Shown: positions 34,295-44,782 of the stretch, piece after piece
Numbering within the stretch: position 1 is the stretch's first letter
Layout of the letters: each line of letters starts with the position of its first letter
Translations under genes and position numbers: made by a program
Assembly: GCA_028386065.3 (NCBI GenBank)
Contig: JAKUCV010007499.1
Span: 85,661-149,660 of the forward strand
DNA from: Turnera subulata
Lineage: Eukaryota > Streptophyta > Magnoliopsida > Malpighiales > Passifloraceae
Length of the DNA stretch: 64,000 bases
Direction of reading: 5' to 3'
Notes under the pieces: model-generated
What the model saw: only the letters and a program-made list of their open reading frames with translations
Databases searched by the model: none
What the model was told of the DNA's origin: nothing

Positions 34295-37200
34295 ATGAGT
34301 AATCTAAAGCTAGGGATTGAAGTTGTTAGTGCTCACAATCTGTTGCCAAAAGACGAGCAAGGTTCAGCCAGTGCCTTTGTTGAGCTCTACTTCGATGGCC
34401 AGAGATTCCGGACCACCATCAAAGAAAAAGATCTGAATCCTGTTTGGAATGAGAGCTTCTACTTCAACATTTCTGAACCTTCCAATTTGCATTACCTTAC
34501 TCTTGATGCCTACATCTACAATCATGTAAGAGCTACCAACTCCAAGTCTTTTCTTGGAAAGGTTCGCCTCACTGGGAATTCATTTGTCCCTCACTCTGAT
34601 GCTGTTGTATTGCACTACCCTCTGGAAAAGCGTGGAATCTTCTCACGTGTAAGAGGAGAACTTGGCTTGAAAGTCTACGTCACTGATGATCCTTCCATAA
34701 AGTCTTCTACTCCAACCCAAGCTGTTGAATCCATGCCAGTTAATGATTCGGGGCTGGCTTCTGCACAAGCCACAAATCATCCTGTATCTCACTCTGTATC
34801 TCATGACAGAGTTGATAGGCATACATTTCATCATCTCCCTAACCCAACTCATCATCATCATCAGCAACAGCAGCAGAAGAATCATCCCTCTCCTCCAGTG
34901 CTCACCCACCATGTGCCAAAGTATATAGCAGATGAGATGAAAGCTGAAGCAGTGCCTCCAAAGATAGTTCGTACGCAGTCTGTATCATCAGCACAACCTG
35001 TTGATTTTGCACTTAAAGAAACAAGCCCTTTTCTTGGAGGGGGAAGAGTGGTGGGAGGTCGTGTGATTCATGGAGACAAAACTGCTAGCACTTATGATCT
35101 AGTTGAAAGGATGTTTTTTCTGTATGTAAGGGTGGTCAAAGCTCGTGAACTTCCTGCCATGGACCTTACAGGAAGTCTTGATCCATTTGTTGAGGTGAGG
35201 ATTGGTAATTATAAAGGAATAACAAAGCATTTTGATAAGAACCAGAATCCATACTGGAACCAGGTGTTTGCTTTTTCAAGGGAAAGGATGCAAGCTTCTG
35301 TATTGGAAGTGGTTATTAAGGACAAGGATCTTGTTAAGGATGACTTTGTGGGCATTATAAGGTTTGACATCAATGAGGTCCCATTGCGAGTCCCACCTGA
35401 TAGTCCTCTGGCTCCAGAGTGGTACAGGCTTGAGGATAAGAAAGGAGAGAAAATTAAGGGTGAGCTGATGCTTGCTGTGTGGATTGGCACCCAAGCAGAT
35501 GAGGCATTTTCTGATGCATGGCATTCTGATGCAGCTACACCTGTAGATAGCACACCGGCTGCCTCCACGGTAATACGTTCAAAGGTCTATCATGCACCAA
35601 GGTTGTGGTATGTGAGGGTTAATGTGGTTGAGGCACAGGACTTGATCCCATCAGAGAGGAACCGTTTCCCTGATGTCTATGTTAAGGTGCAGATAGGAAA
35701 CCAGGTCCTGAAAACAAAGACATTTCAGGCTCGAACTTTTAGTGCTCTCTGGAATGAGGATCTTTTGTTTGTTGCTGCTGAGCCCTTTGAAGACCATCTG
35801 GTCCTTTCTGTTGAGGATCGTGTTGGTCCTGGAAAAGATGAGATAATAGGAAGAGTTATCATACCATTGAGTGCTGTGGACAGACGAGCTGATGATAGGA
35901 TCATCCATTCACGTTGGTTTAACCTGGAAAAACCAGTTGCTGTTGATGTGGACCAGCTGAAGAAAGAGAAGTTCTCTAGCCGTATCCATCTTCGAGTTTG
36001 TCTAGATGGAGGGTATCATGTTCTTGATGAGTCAACTCATTACAGCAGTGATCTCCGCCCTACCGCAAAACAACTGTGGAGGCCCCCTATTGGGTTGTTA
36101 GAACTTGGCATCTTGAATGCTGTAGGGCTCCATCCCATGAAAACAAGAGATGGGAGGGGAACATCAGATACATACTGTGTAGCTAAGTATGGCCACAAAT
36201 GGGTCAGGACACGCACCCTCATTGACAATCTGTCTCCCAAATACAATGAGCAGTACACATGGGAGGTTTTTGATCCAGCTACAGTTCTCACTGTTGGTGT
36301 CTTTGACAATAGCCAGCTAGGTGAAAAAGGTTCGAATGGTAAGGACATGAAGATTGGAAAGGTTCGGATTCGCATCTCTACACTTGAAACCGGCCGTGTT
36401 TATACACATTCCTATCCCCTGCTGGTTCTACATCCTACTGGTGTGAAGAAGATGGGAGAATTGCATTTGGCAATTAGATTTACATGCACATCTTTTGCAA
36501 ACATGCTTTATCAGTACTCCAGACCACTCTTGCCTAAAATGCACTATGTAAGGCCCTTTAGTGTGATGCAGTTGGACATGCTCCGCCACCAAGCTGTGAA
36601 CATAGTTGCTCTACGATTAGGTCGGGCAGAACCTCCACTGAGGAAGGAGGTAGTGGAGTACATGTCAGATGTGGACTCACACCTGTGGAGCATGCGCAGA
36701 AGCAAGGCAAATTTCTTCAGACTAATGACAGTTTTCTCAGGATTATTTGCTGCTGGGAAGTGGTTTGGTGATATTTGTATGTGGAAGAATCCTGTCACAA
36801 CAGTGCTTGTGCATGTGCTCTATCTTATGCTAGCTTGCTTCCCTGAGCTCATTCTACCCACAGTTTTCCTGTACATGTTTCTGATAGGGATATGGAATTA
36901 TCGCTATCGGCCCAGGTACCCACCTCACATGAACACAAAAATCTCACAAGCTGAGGCTGTGCATCCTGATGAGCTTGATGAGGAATTTGACACATTTCCA
37001 ACAAGCAGAAGCCCTGACCTGGTCAGGATGAGGTATGATAGGCTAAGAAGTGTAGCTGGTAGGATTCAGACAGTCATTGGTGATATAGCAACTCAAGGGG
37101 AGAGATTTCAGTCACTGTTAAGCTGGCGAGATCCAAGAGCTACTGCCATCTTTATCTTATTCTGCCTTGTGGCTGCTCTAGTTCTCTTTGTGACCCCATT

Positions 37201-37324
37201 TCAGGTGATAGCTGCTTTGGCAGGATTCTACATTATGAGACATCCAAGATTTCGTTACAGGACACCATCCGTGCCCATCAATTTCTTTCGCCGACTTCCT
37301 GCTAGGACGGATAGTATGTTGTGA
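34295..37324 (+). CDS. MCTP7: Multiple C2 and transmembrane protein, MCTP7-like (1009 aa)
   Basis: Intronless coding sequence typical of plant MCTPs (the FTIP/QUIRKY group). Four C2 domains are seen: residues about 1-110 (KLGIEVVSAHNLLPKD), 275-395 (LYVRVVKARELPAMD), 435-560 (WYVRVNVVEAQDLIP) and 600-720 (LELGILNAVGLHPMK). A plant phosphoribosyltransferase C-terminal (PRT_C) region (about 850-1009) follows, with hydrophobic segments near 825-880 and 945-985. A His/Gln-rich linker (HHHHQQQQQ) sits near residue 190. Overall it closely matches Arabidopsis MCTP7 (At4g11610) as I remember it, ending RRLPARTDSML. MCTPs tether ER to plasma membrane at plasmodesmata and bind anionic lipids, with Ca2+ in some C2 domains. 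The first C2 lacks the usual Asp before (P/A)-(Y/F)-V (it reads SASAFVEL); C2 domains 2-4 keep it (SLDPFVEV, FPDVYVKV, TSDTYCVA). Confidence 0.93.
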   Translation: MSNLKLGIEVVSAHNLLPKDEQGSASAFVELYFDGQRFRTTIKEKDLNPVWNESFYFNISEPSNLHYLTLDAYIYNHVRATNSKSFLGKVRLTGNSFVPHSDAVVLHYPLEKRGIFSRVRGELGLKVYVTDDPSIKSSTPTQAVESMPVNDSGLASAQATNHPVSHSVSHDRVDRHTFHHLPNPTHHHHQQQQQKNHPSPPVLTHHVPKYIADEMKAEAVPPKIVRTQSVSSAQPVDFALKETSPFLGGGRVVGGRVIHGDKTASTYDLVERMFFLYVRVVKARELPAMDLTGSLDPFVEVRIGNYKGITKHFDKNQNPYWNQVFAFSRERMQASVLEVVIKDKDLVKDDFVGIIRFDINEVPLRVPPDSPLAPEWYRLEDKKGEKIKGELMLAVWIGTQADEAFSDAWHSDAATPVDSTPAASTVIRSKVYHAPRLWYVRVNVVEAQDLIPSERNRFPDVYVKVQIGNQVLKTKTFQARTFSALWNEDLLFVAAEPFEDHLVLSVEDRVGPGKDEIIGRVIIPLSAVDRRADDRIIHSRWFNLEKPVAVDVDQLKKEKFSSRIHLRVCLDGGYHVLDESTHYSSDLRPTAKQLWRPPIGLLELGILNAVGLHPMKTRDGRGTSDTYCVAKYGHKWVRTRTLIDNLSPKYNEQYTWEVFDPATVLTVGVFDNSQLGEKGSNGKDMKIGKVRIRISTLETGRVYTHSYPLLVLHPTGVKKMGELHLAIRFTCTSFANMLYQYSRPLLPKMHYVRPFSVMQLDMLRHQAVNIVALRLGRAEPPLRKEVVEYMSDVDSHLWSMRRSKANFFRLMTVFSGLFAAGKWFGDICMWKNPVTTVLVHVLYLMLACFPELILPTVFLYMFLIGIWNYRYRPRYPPHMNTKISQAEAVHPDELDEEFDTFPTSRSPDLVRMRYDRLRSVAGRIQTVIGDIATQGERFQSLLSWRDPRATAIFILFCLVAALVLFVTPFQVIAALAGFYIMRHPRFRYRTPSVPINFFRRLPARTDSML

Positions 37325-38377
37325 TCGGAGAAAAACTTTTTAGCACTGTTTGACAGGCAGAATACATTTTGTAAGTGTTTCTTGTTGGTTTCCCTCTGGT
37401 TATATTATTACCATGTATTGGTCATCAAAAACTTATCGAGAAGAAAGACCATGAATAATTTGTATATTGCGCCTGGCATAATCAAAAGTAGAATAAGGAA
37501 TTGTTAATTGCAGGTATGCTGTACTTCATGATAAGCATTGATATCGATATTAGCATGCATTTCTGTAGTCAAAGATTTTCGTTAGACTTGATTATATCTA
37601 GTGAATATATCCTTCAAATTTTTTAGAACAGTTGTTGGATGGTTGCAGACACTGCTTAAATGGAGAAAAAATTCCTAACTGTTAATCACTTCCCTCTTTC
37701 ATTCGTTCTTCTTTTGTAAAATGAACTGTTCTCTGGCAGTTCATAGCTCCAAACCCTCATTCTAAGAGACAATCAATAGTAAGCGCAAGTTCCAAAAACT
37801 CATCTTAAATGGACCACGGTTACTGATAAGTACTAAGAAACACTTATTGCAAATGACTCAATTTTGCAGGTGGTCAACTAAATAATCAAGCTTTTCCGGT
37901 TTGAATATAAACTTGGGTCCTTCCTTTGTCATTCTTTTTCTATTATTTATTGTTTGACCATTATAATATGATAAGGCGAGTGGCCCATACTTTAACATTG
38001 ATAAGTACTCATCACGTCTTTGCTTCCTCCTCTCACATAGTTTGATGCATAAGCATATAATTAACAAATAGTTTGGCCAAAAAAGAAAAAAAATGATTGA
38101 CAACTACATCGTCATCTGAAGTTTCTATCATGGAACCTCACCGTTCACCATCATAACGTGCCTCTTTTTATTAAACTCTACATTATATACCTTCCTGATT
38201 CCCTGAACCAAGAAAATAAACAAACGTGCAAGCAGATAAGAGGCAAACCCTTTTTGGTTATAGTATATAAATGGCAACTATACGTGCAACCAAGTCCAAA
38301 GACTAGCCCGTTGTTGGTGAGGATGCTACCTACCCCAGGGTAGAAAAACAGGGGGAAAGCAGAGCAAGCAACATACT
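37325..38377. other. Intergenic, MCTP to GT47
   Basis: MCTP 3' untranslated region to about 37600, then AT-rich unique DNA and the putative promoter of the GT47 gene. No gene seen. Confidence 0.5.
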
Positions 38378-40096
38378 ATGCGCAAAATGGCCATTTCTAT
38401 GTCCAAAAGGAAACCTAGACCATCCAAAACATTAGAAACGAAGGAAAACTTCATCTGCGTTACATTTTTGTTCAAATTTTTAGCTCAAATTCCAGTAGCT
38501 CTACTTCTTTTGATTCTTATCTATCTTTGGTCCTCGGCCACTACCATCATTTCTGGTAATGTTGTTCACGTTTGTGTTTCCTCTCGGAAGCTCAACAATC
38601 TGTATTGTGTCTCTGCTGGCACCCAACCCAACTTTGAGACCCCATATTCTGTGTTGGAAAACAGTTATGCTGCTCTTAGCACCAATGGCAGCATCAAGGA
38701 AACTGTCAATGTTACTAGTCCGGGTATCAGTGCAGTTGACAAGGAAATTGTCGATGTTGTTCGTCCTGGAGCCAATGCCACCATCAAGGAGATTGCTAAT
38801 GTTGATAAGGAGGTCACTGATCCCTTGACAATGGATAGGATCAACAAAGAAAGCGATGAGGTTGCCAATGCCAAGAAGGTCGTGGAGGAGCAACTACAAC
38901 TACATCGGTCTTGGAAATCGAACACAAATCCTGGGATGTGCAATGGGCGAGGAGTGTACGTCTATGATCTACCATCAAAGTTCAATAAGGACTTGCTGGG
39001 CCAATGCAGAGAAATGACTCCATGGACAGATTTTTGTCAGTTCTTCAAGAATGAGGCATTGGGTGAGCCTATAACAAAGCTTGGCAATGGATGGTATCAC
39101 ACACATCAGTACTCACTGGAGCCAATATTTCATTCCAGGATTCTGAAGCATCCCTGCAGGGTTTACAATGAAAATGAAGCAAAACTCTTCTATGTCCCTT
39201 ATTATGGCGGCCTCGACATTCTGCGATGGCATTTCAAGAATGTCTCTGATGATGTTAAGGACACACTGGCATTGGACCTGATGAAGTGGCTTGACTCCAG
39301 AAAGCCTTGGATTCAAAATTCTGGCCAGGATCATGTGTTTGTGTTGGGAAAAATCTCATGGGATTTCAGAAGAAAGAGCGATTCTTCATGGGGGACTAGA
39401 TTTCTTGAGCTTGAGAAAATGCAGAACCCAATAAAGCTCTTGATTGAGCGGCATCCATGGGAAGTTAATGACGTTGGAATTCCACATCCTACTTACTTTC
39501 ACCCCCATTCAGATGATGATATTGTCGCATGGCAGCAGAGGATTATCGGAGCCAATCGGAAGAGCCTTATAAGCTTTGCCGGAGCAGATAGGCCAAGTCA
39601 AACCCAGAGCATCAGGTCAATATTGATCAATCAATGCACGTCAAGGCGAGATCAATGTCAGTTCTTGAACTGCAATGCAGGAGGATGTGATCAACCAGAA
39701 TCGGTCATTGAGCTATTTATGGAGTCTGAATTCTGCCTACAGCCTCCAGGTGACAGTCCAACAAGAAAATCAGTATTTGATTCTCTTGTTTCAGGTTGCA
39801 TACCTGTACTTTTTGATCCTTTCACAGCTTACTACCAATATCCATGGCATTTGCCAGAGGATCACGGTAAATATTCAGTGTTTATAGACCAAGAAGAAGT
39901 GAGGCAAATGAAGGTAAATGTGGTGGAGAGGCTGATGAGCGTTTCTGCAAAGGAGAGGGAAGAAATGAGGAGGTATATTGTGTATGAACTATTACCCGGG
40001 TTGGTGTACGCGGATTTGAGTTCTCAGCTGGATAAGTTCCAGGATGCATTTTCCATAACTGTAAATAATCTGCTCGAGAGAGTGAGCAGATTGTGA
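38378..40096 (+). CDS. GT47 exostosin-family glycosyltransferase, MUR3/XLT2-like (572 aa)
   Basis: Type II membrane protein layout: short basic cytosolic tail (KRKPRPSK), one membrane segment (about residues 28-52), a stem (53-185) with several N-glycosylation sequons (NGS, NVT, NAT), then the exostosin-type GT47 domain (about 190-545). Signature stretches include GRGVYVYDLPSKFN, GWYHTHQYSLEPIFHSR, FYVPYYGGLDILRW, DHVFVLGKISWDFRR, FCLQPPGDSPTRKSVFDSL and GCIPVLFDPFTAYYQYPWH. These match plant subgroup A, the xyloglucan galactosyltransferases MUR3 and XLT2 and their GT15-GT20 relatives. The likely role is adding a sugar (galactose or galacturonate type) to xyloglucan side chains in the Golgi; the exact donor cannot be told. 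The gene is intronless, as usual. Broken copies of its N-terminal part occur at 51030 and 58690. It converges with the DUF295 gene at 40568. Confidence 0.92.
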   Translation: MRKMAISMSKRKPRPSKTLETKENFICVTFLFKFLAQIPVALLLLILIYLWSSATTIISGNVVHVCVSSRKLNNLYCVSAGTQPNFETPYSVLENSYAALSTNGSIKETVNVTSPGISAVDKEIVDVVRPGANATIKEIANVDKEVTDPLTMDRINKESDEVANAKKVVEEQLQLHRSWKSNTNPGMCNGRGVYVYDLPSKFNKDLLGQCREMTPWTDFCQFFKNEALGEPITKLGNGWYHTHQYSLEPIFHSRILKHPCRVYNENEAKLFYVPYYGGLDILRWHFKNVSDDVKDTLALDLMKWLDSRKPWIQNSGQDHVFVLGKISWDFRRKSDSSWGTRFLELEKMQNPIKLLIERHPWEVNDVGIPHPTYFHPHSDDDIVAWQQRIIGANRKSLISFAGADRPSQTQSIRSILINQCTSRRDQCQFLNCNAGGCDQPESVIELFMESEFCLQPPGDSPTRKSVFDSLVSGCIPVLFDPFTAYYQYPWHLPEDHGKYSVFIDQEEVRQMKVNVVERLMSVSAKEREEMRRYIVYELLPGLVYADLSSQLDKFQDAFSITVNNLLERVSRL

Positions 40097-40567
40097 TGCA
40101 CCCTTAAACCTGGAATTGAAGTACTTTTTCTGTTCCTAATTTTCTGTAATTGGGTTCTTTAGTTCTTTTTCTAACTCCAATTTGGAAGACAAGAAAACCT
40201 TTTTCTCTCTTCTGGGTATTTTTGAGTAAGTTCAAAACTTAAAATTCAAGCATGTATATTTTCCGTGGTGGCTGAAGAATTGTTGCAGACTGCCAAAGAC
40301 AGGACAACTAAACGTCGAAGGTGAGAAAATCAACAGTCCTTCTAAGATTATAAATCCCACATCAGCATCAAAATACAAGCACACATGATAATGATGGAGA
40401 ATCGAATCAAACGCAGAGTTGAATAATAACTGAAAACTAAGATTATAAAATCCCACAAACATTGCAATATATATATAAACCAAAGAAATACCAGTGGCAA
40501 CAGGGGATATATATCCTTTATCACGCAATGAAATCAAAACAGGAAAACCTTAACGATGCATGGAAGC
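40097..40567. other. Converging 3' ends of GT47 and DUF295-1
   Basis: Non-coding. Holds the 3' untranslated regions of both genes. Confidence 0.5.
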
Positions 40568-41971
40568 CTAGATGGGACTGGACAGCCACATTGGAGCTGG
40601 CTTAATCCTCTTGAAGTCAAAAGGTTGGAAGAGAGGCGACACAGTGTGGGTGAGTAGATTATACACACCATTGTCATGCCCTCCATGGGAACAATTACAG
40701 CCCAATACACGGGAGAGATCATCAGTAAAATAAATAGAATTAGGGCTTAACCCTGGACGGTCACCAACTGATACACAGAATGATTGATTGTTTCCAACAA
40801 ACACCGCCATACCCTCCAAGTTGAAATCCTCCGCCATTTGCTTCTCGACATCCAACTTGTAAACACGGAAATACACAGACCTGTAACGAACCTTGATGAA
40901 ATTCCTAGTTTGACTAAAACCTTTGTCTTCAAGAATACTTCCATCTTTGCCAAGGAGGACATAGTGCCTTTCAATCCTAAGAAGATCCCCATGTGGGGAT
41001 TCCACCAAGTAGTCATTATGCCAAGTTCCATTCTCATCAACGTCTTTCTCGAATTCTGAGAGAAACTTGCGGGGGTACTCAGTAATGGGGCACTTGAAAC
41101 TTACAGGTGAGGAGGTGTTGTTAAGGTCAAAAGCTTCAAGATCACCAAAATTGAAGGTGTAAAAGAGCTTGTCCCTATTGGAATAAACAATGTCGCCGGT
41201 GGTGACTGAATCACCATCCTTTCTTATTTCCCTTTCCAGAAAAGTCCACCGACTGTCTCCAATCCTACAAAATGCAAACTCTGAACGGGTATATTTCCGT
41301 TCATAACGATCAGGACTGATCCGATCTTCCTGGAGATCGTCGCCAAGCCACAGCATCACCAGACAGTTATCATCCGTGGGAGGAGATGATAATGCTATCT
41401 TGCCTGCATCGAGAGGTACCGCATCAGGGCACTCGCAGATATCTTCTATTTCCTGGGTAGCAAAGGGCTTGAATGTCTTAAAGGAAGGAAGGGTGATAAT
41501 GTCTTGTTGCGATGGAGAGGGAGATAATGCATTCACAAGGAACAGAGAACAATCGGTGAAGTCTAGATAGGTGAGCCAGCCACGATTGGAGAAGACAGGG
41601 TAGGCAGCAGATTCGGCGATCTTTTGCAGTGGACTAGTGAATTGCCCCGTGAACCGATTGGTGGCTGGATTGAAGAATCGAAAACTTGCGTTGCGGTTTA
41701 ACTCTCTCTTTGGATCGTAGGGAGAGCCTGAAGGAAAAACCAACAGTGGGAATTGTGAGAGGATTGGTTTCTCATCAGATGATAATATTGGTGATGGGTT
41801 AGGAGCTGAAAGGGAAGAATAGCAGGAAGTAGCAGAAGAAGCAGCAGCAGCAGCTATTGTTCTTTTTCTGATGATATTGTTAGTTAGCAAATGGTAGTTG
41901 CAAGTTTTGTACTGAAGATTTCGCAAATGAGAAGAGTATCTTAACAAGGAGTGGGAGCTGGAGTATGCCAT
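40568..41971 (-). CDS. DUF295 (KIB1-4 beta-propeller) protein, copy 1 (467 aa)
   Basis: Single-exon gene. The N-terminus (MAYSSSHSLLRYSSHLRNL and on to about residue 45) is rich in Ser, Arg and Asn with no acidic residues, like a mitochondrial or plastid presequence. No F-box is seen. The rest (about 70-460) is the DUF295/KIB1-4 beta-propeller: FPLLVFPSGSPYDPKREL, SNRGWLTYLDFTDCSLFLVN, FAFCRIGDSRWTF, AFDLNNTSSPVSF, YKLDVEKQMAEDFNLEGMAVF, SIYFTDD and PAPMW near the end. This fits the organelle-targeted DUF295 group described in Brassicaceae, whose biochemical function is unknown. The intact paralogue is at 56917-58296. Confidence 0.88.
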   Translation of the reverse strand: MAYSSSHSLLRYSSHLRNLQYKTCNYHLLTNNIIRKRTIAAAAASSATSCYSSLSAPNPSPILSSDEKPILSQFPLLVFPSGSPYDPKRELNRNASFRFFNPATNRFTGQFTSPLQKIAESAAYPVFSNRGWLTYLDFTDCSLFLVNALSPSPSQQDIITLPSFKTFKPFATQEIEDICECPDAVPLDAGKIALSSPPTDDNCLVMLWLGDDLQEDRISPDRYERKYTRSEFAFCRIGDSRWTFLEREIRKDGDSVTTGDIVYSNRDKLFYTFNFGDLEAFDLNNTSSPVSFKCPITEYPRKFLSEFEKDVDENGTWHNDYLVESPHGDLLRIERHYVLLGKDGSILEDKGFSQTRNFIKVRYRSVYFRVYKLDVEKQMAEDFNLEGMAVFVGNNQSFCVSVGDRPGLSPNSIYFTDDLSRVLGCNCSHGGHDNGVYNLLTHTVSPLFQPFDFKRIKPAPMWLSSPI

Positions 41972-42340
41972 GATCTTGGTGGTTGGGTTGAAAGGGTTTA
42001 GGTTTTTTTGTTTTGCGTATTCGTGTAGAGATGAGTGTTTAAGGGTGGGTTATAATGACAGAATATATATTGTGCTAGGATTTTCTAAACTACTTAATTG
42101 CTCTATATACGCCACTTCCTAATTTTCCTATTTTTAGCATTAATTTCAAGATTTTTAATGTAGAGTAGTCCCCAAGGTAAGAGAATTCCAGTTACTGGAC
42201 AGCTGTGTGCTATAGCGTAATACCAAACCTCTACTATGTATCCTTATTCCACAACTCTTTTTTATGGGATAAACTTTCATTAAGTATTTGCAAGTCTTAC
42301 AGCATCCTGAGAATCCATTATGAGGAGGTATAGGTTACAA

Positions 42341-42405
42341 AGCAAATGGTAGTTGCAAGTTTTGTACTGAACATTTCGCAAACAAGAAGTGTACCTTAAC
42401 ATGAT
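42341..42405 (-). pseudogene. DUF295 fragment (first ~22 codons)
   Basis: Matches the start of DUF295-1 on the minus strand (LRYTSCLRNVQYKTCNYHLL against LRYSSHLRNLQYKTCNYHLL), with nothing of the rest. It is a relic of one more unit of the array. Confidence 0.75.
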
Positions 42406-42482
42406 CATGGTGGTTTGGGGTATAAGAGTTGTGTAATATTGTGCTAGGGTTTTTTCATCGAAATGAGCTTTACTTTTTCAGA

Positions 42483-42509
42483 ATATATATATATATATCT
42501 ATATATATA

Positions 42510-42541
<32 letters not shown>
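42483..42541. repeat. AT dinucleotide microsatellite
   Basis: About 59 bases of (TA)n with two TATC interruptions. It causes the YIYIYI-type spurious ORF here. Confidence 0.95.
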
Positions 42542-42545
<4 letters not shown>

Positions 42546-43915
42546 ACAGTTACAAGTATCGTTAGACTCCAACACATGAGTCTGGATCCGTATTAGCTTG
42601 GTGTTATTCACCGCTAGTAGCTCTAAACTAGCTAATTTCAAGAGTTTTCTTTTTTACTTGCATAGAGTACTCCCCAACGTATAGGAGAATTCAGAATTTG
42701 GTTGATCATGAGTGCAAAAACAAAGTACAGCACATTGTTTTCCTCTGTTTGTGCTGATGCTTTTAAGCAATTCATCATGAAATCCTAATAACAGGTGTTT
42801 ATTATAAGCACTATTCAACAGAAATAATAATAATTATTATTATTTTCGTAGAAAGGAGATTGGATGGTAGAAGAAAAAAAAGATGGGACGCTATTTGCTA
42901 GAAAATCCAATCATTCGAAGGATCATGATCCGCTCCTAAGGCTTCAAGCATATCGATATCCATTATGAGACAGAACAGATTACAATAAATTTCCACAAGT
43001 AAACTGTAGTTTTGGGGAAGTGTTTGCACTAGCAAAAACAAGACGAGAAACAGTTTTGTGATTTACAGTGATGATGGCATAAGCTTTCGATCGAACACAT
43101 GATAATGATAGAGTAGAGCATCATGATCAAACACAATGGGAGTTGAGTAACTGAAAACTTATTGCAAGTCCCACACAGATTGACATAAAACAAAGTATGC
43201 TAGCTAGAATAGAAACACCTTAATCAGAGTTCAAATTCTAGCTAGCCAGATGCCAGAATCTTTCGAAGGAAAATAAGTGGCATAAGTTTGTTTTCTTACT
43301 GAGGCATGGACACCCACATTGGAGCAGGCCTAATCTTCTTGAAGCCAAAAGGCTGGAAGGGAGGCGACAGAGTTTGGGTGAGCATGTTATAAACACCATT
43401 GTCATGCTCCCCATGAGAACAACCAGAGTTAGGGTGCATGGCTTGGTAGTGATTATCAGTAAAATAAATAGAATTAGGACTTAACCCTGGATAGTCCCCA
43501 ACTGATACATAGAATGACTGATTCTTCCCAACAAACACTGCCATATCCTCCAAGTTGAAATGCTCCGCTATCTGCTTCTCTACATCCAGCTTATAAACAT
43601 TGAAGTGCACAGACCTGTAAGGAAACTTAACATAGTCTGCATATTTGAGCTCCATAATCCTACCATCTTCGTCGAGGCAAGGATAGTGCCTTTCAGTCAT
43701 AAGAAGACCCCCCTGTGGGGATTCCACCAAGTAGTATATCCACCATGGTGCATTTGCATAGACGTCTTTCTCAAATTCTGAGAGATACTCGCCGGGGTAC
43801 TTCATAGGGCACTTGAAACTTACAGGTGAGGAAGTATTGTTAAGGTCAAAAGCTTCAAGCTGACCATTTAGTACAGCGTAAAAGAGCTTGTCCTTGTTGG
43901 AATAGATAATGTCGC

Positions 43916-44310
43916 TGTTGGAGTTGAGTTGATCCTATATTGCAGGGTTAAAGTTGACTATTGATCTAGAAAGTTGCACAAAAAAATAAAATTCTAGAGA
44001 ATTCTAAAATTCTGGAGAGTTCTTTTATGAGTTTTGTATGGACTGTAACGTGTACTCATGATGTACACCCATTATGTCTATAAATATGAGATGTAAGTAA
44101 CTGAAAATATTGAGTTGGAATGGATTAACTACTCTTTAGTTTCCTTCCTCCTCCACATCTTTAGAGTCATCTTTGATGGCTATATTTTAGCTTTTGGTTT
44201 CTTTGGAAGTTTCCTCATTGGGTAAACTATCTTTCAGCTTTTGGATTTAGTTTCCTAATCAAAGCGAAACTATTTGTTTGTGTACTTTTTTCTTTTTTCA
44301 AAAATTAACA
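43916..44310 (+). repeat. 5' LTR of the TRIM element
   Basis: TGTTGGAG...TTAACA borders. A TATAAATAT sequence near 44080 is a likely LTR promoter. Confidence 0.92.
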
Positions 44311-44322
44311 TGGTAGCGGAGC
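44311..44322 (+). other. Primer-binding site, TGGTAGCGGAGC
   Basis: Directly after the 5' LTR. The same variant 12-mer occurs at 20722 and, on the minus strand, at 50846. Confidence 0.85.
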
Positions 44323-44465
44323 CCCATGATCTTACAGGACCTGTTAACCAATCTTTTGCTGCTATAACATCTTTTGATGTTTATCTTTGAGGAAAAAAAA
44401 AAGGCTTTTTGAATTGCAGGATTTGGATGAAGGCAGCTATGAAGAAGAAAATTTACAAGAGATTG

Positions 44466-44575
44466 CTGCAGCAGAATTACGGTTGCAGCAAACTTTGGGT
44501 GCTGCAGAATTTCGATTGCAGCAAACTTTGGGGTGTTGCAGAATTTCGGTTGCAGCAAAACTTTGGAGCTTTGGT
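44466..44575 (+). repeat. Three-copy tandem repeat inside the TRIM element
   Basis: Units of about 35 bases around GCAGAATT(A/T)CGGTTGCAGCAAA and CTTTGG. They may have arisen by slippage during reverse transcription. Confidence 0.75.
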
Positions 44576-44782
44576 TGAGAAAATTTGGAAGAAAAGAGAT
44601 ATATTGGGAGCTTTAGTGATAGTCCTCCCTTTTGTGAAATCTTAATGTGCTAAAGAAAGATCTCTGGAGAAGAATCATGGTAGCAGCAATCTTTGCAGCT
44701 TTGAAGCGTTGTTGGTTGAAGATGTTTGATGCTCAGGATGCATAAGCTGAGTGGAGGTCTAGGCAATAGGATCAAGGGGGAG

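Larger units (their letters stand above)
41972..43295. other. Upstream of DUF295-1 and downstream of DUF295-2
   Basis: The part at 42055-42190 is a promoter-side segment also found upstream of copy 3 (58377-58515: GACAGAATAT..., CCCCAAGGTAAGAGAATTCCA). The part at 42341-42405 is a DUF295 5' fragment. 42483-42541 is an AT repeat. 42850-43290 matches 56460-56910 (AAGATGGGACGCT(A/G)TTTGCTAGAAA...), the shared 3' flank of copies 2 and 3. No intact gene. Confidence 0.6.

Noticed and set aside
34643..36798. Several minus-strand ORFs of 80-120 codons
   Set aside because: Shadows of the MCTP coding sequence.
42444..42641. Minus-strand ORF with Tyr-Ile repeats
   Set aside because: Product of the AT microsatellite.
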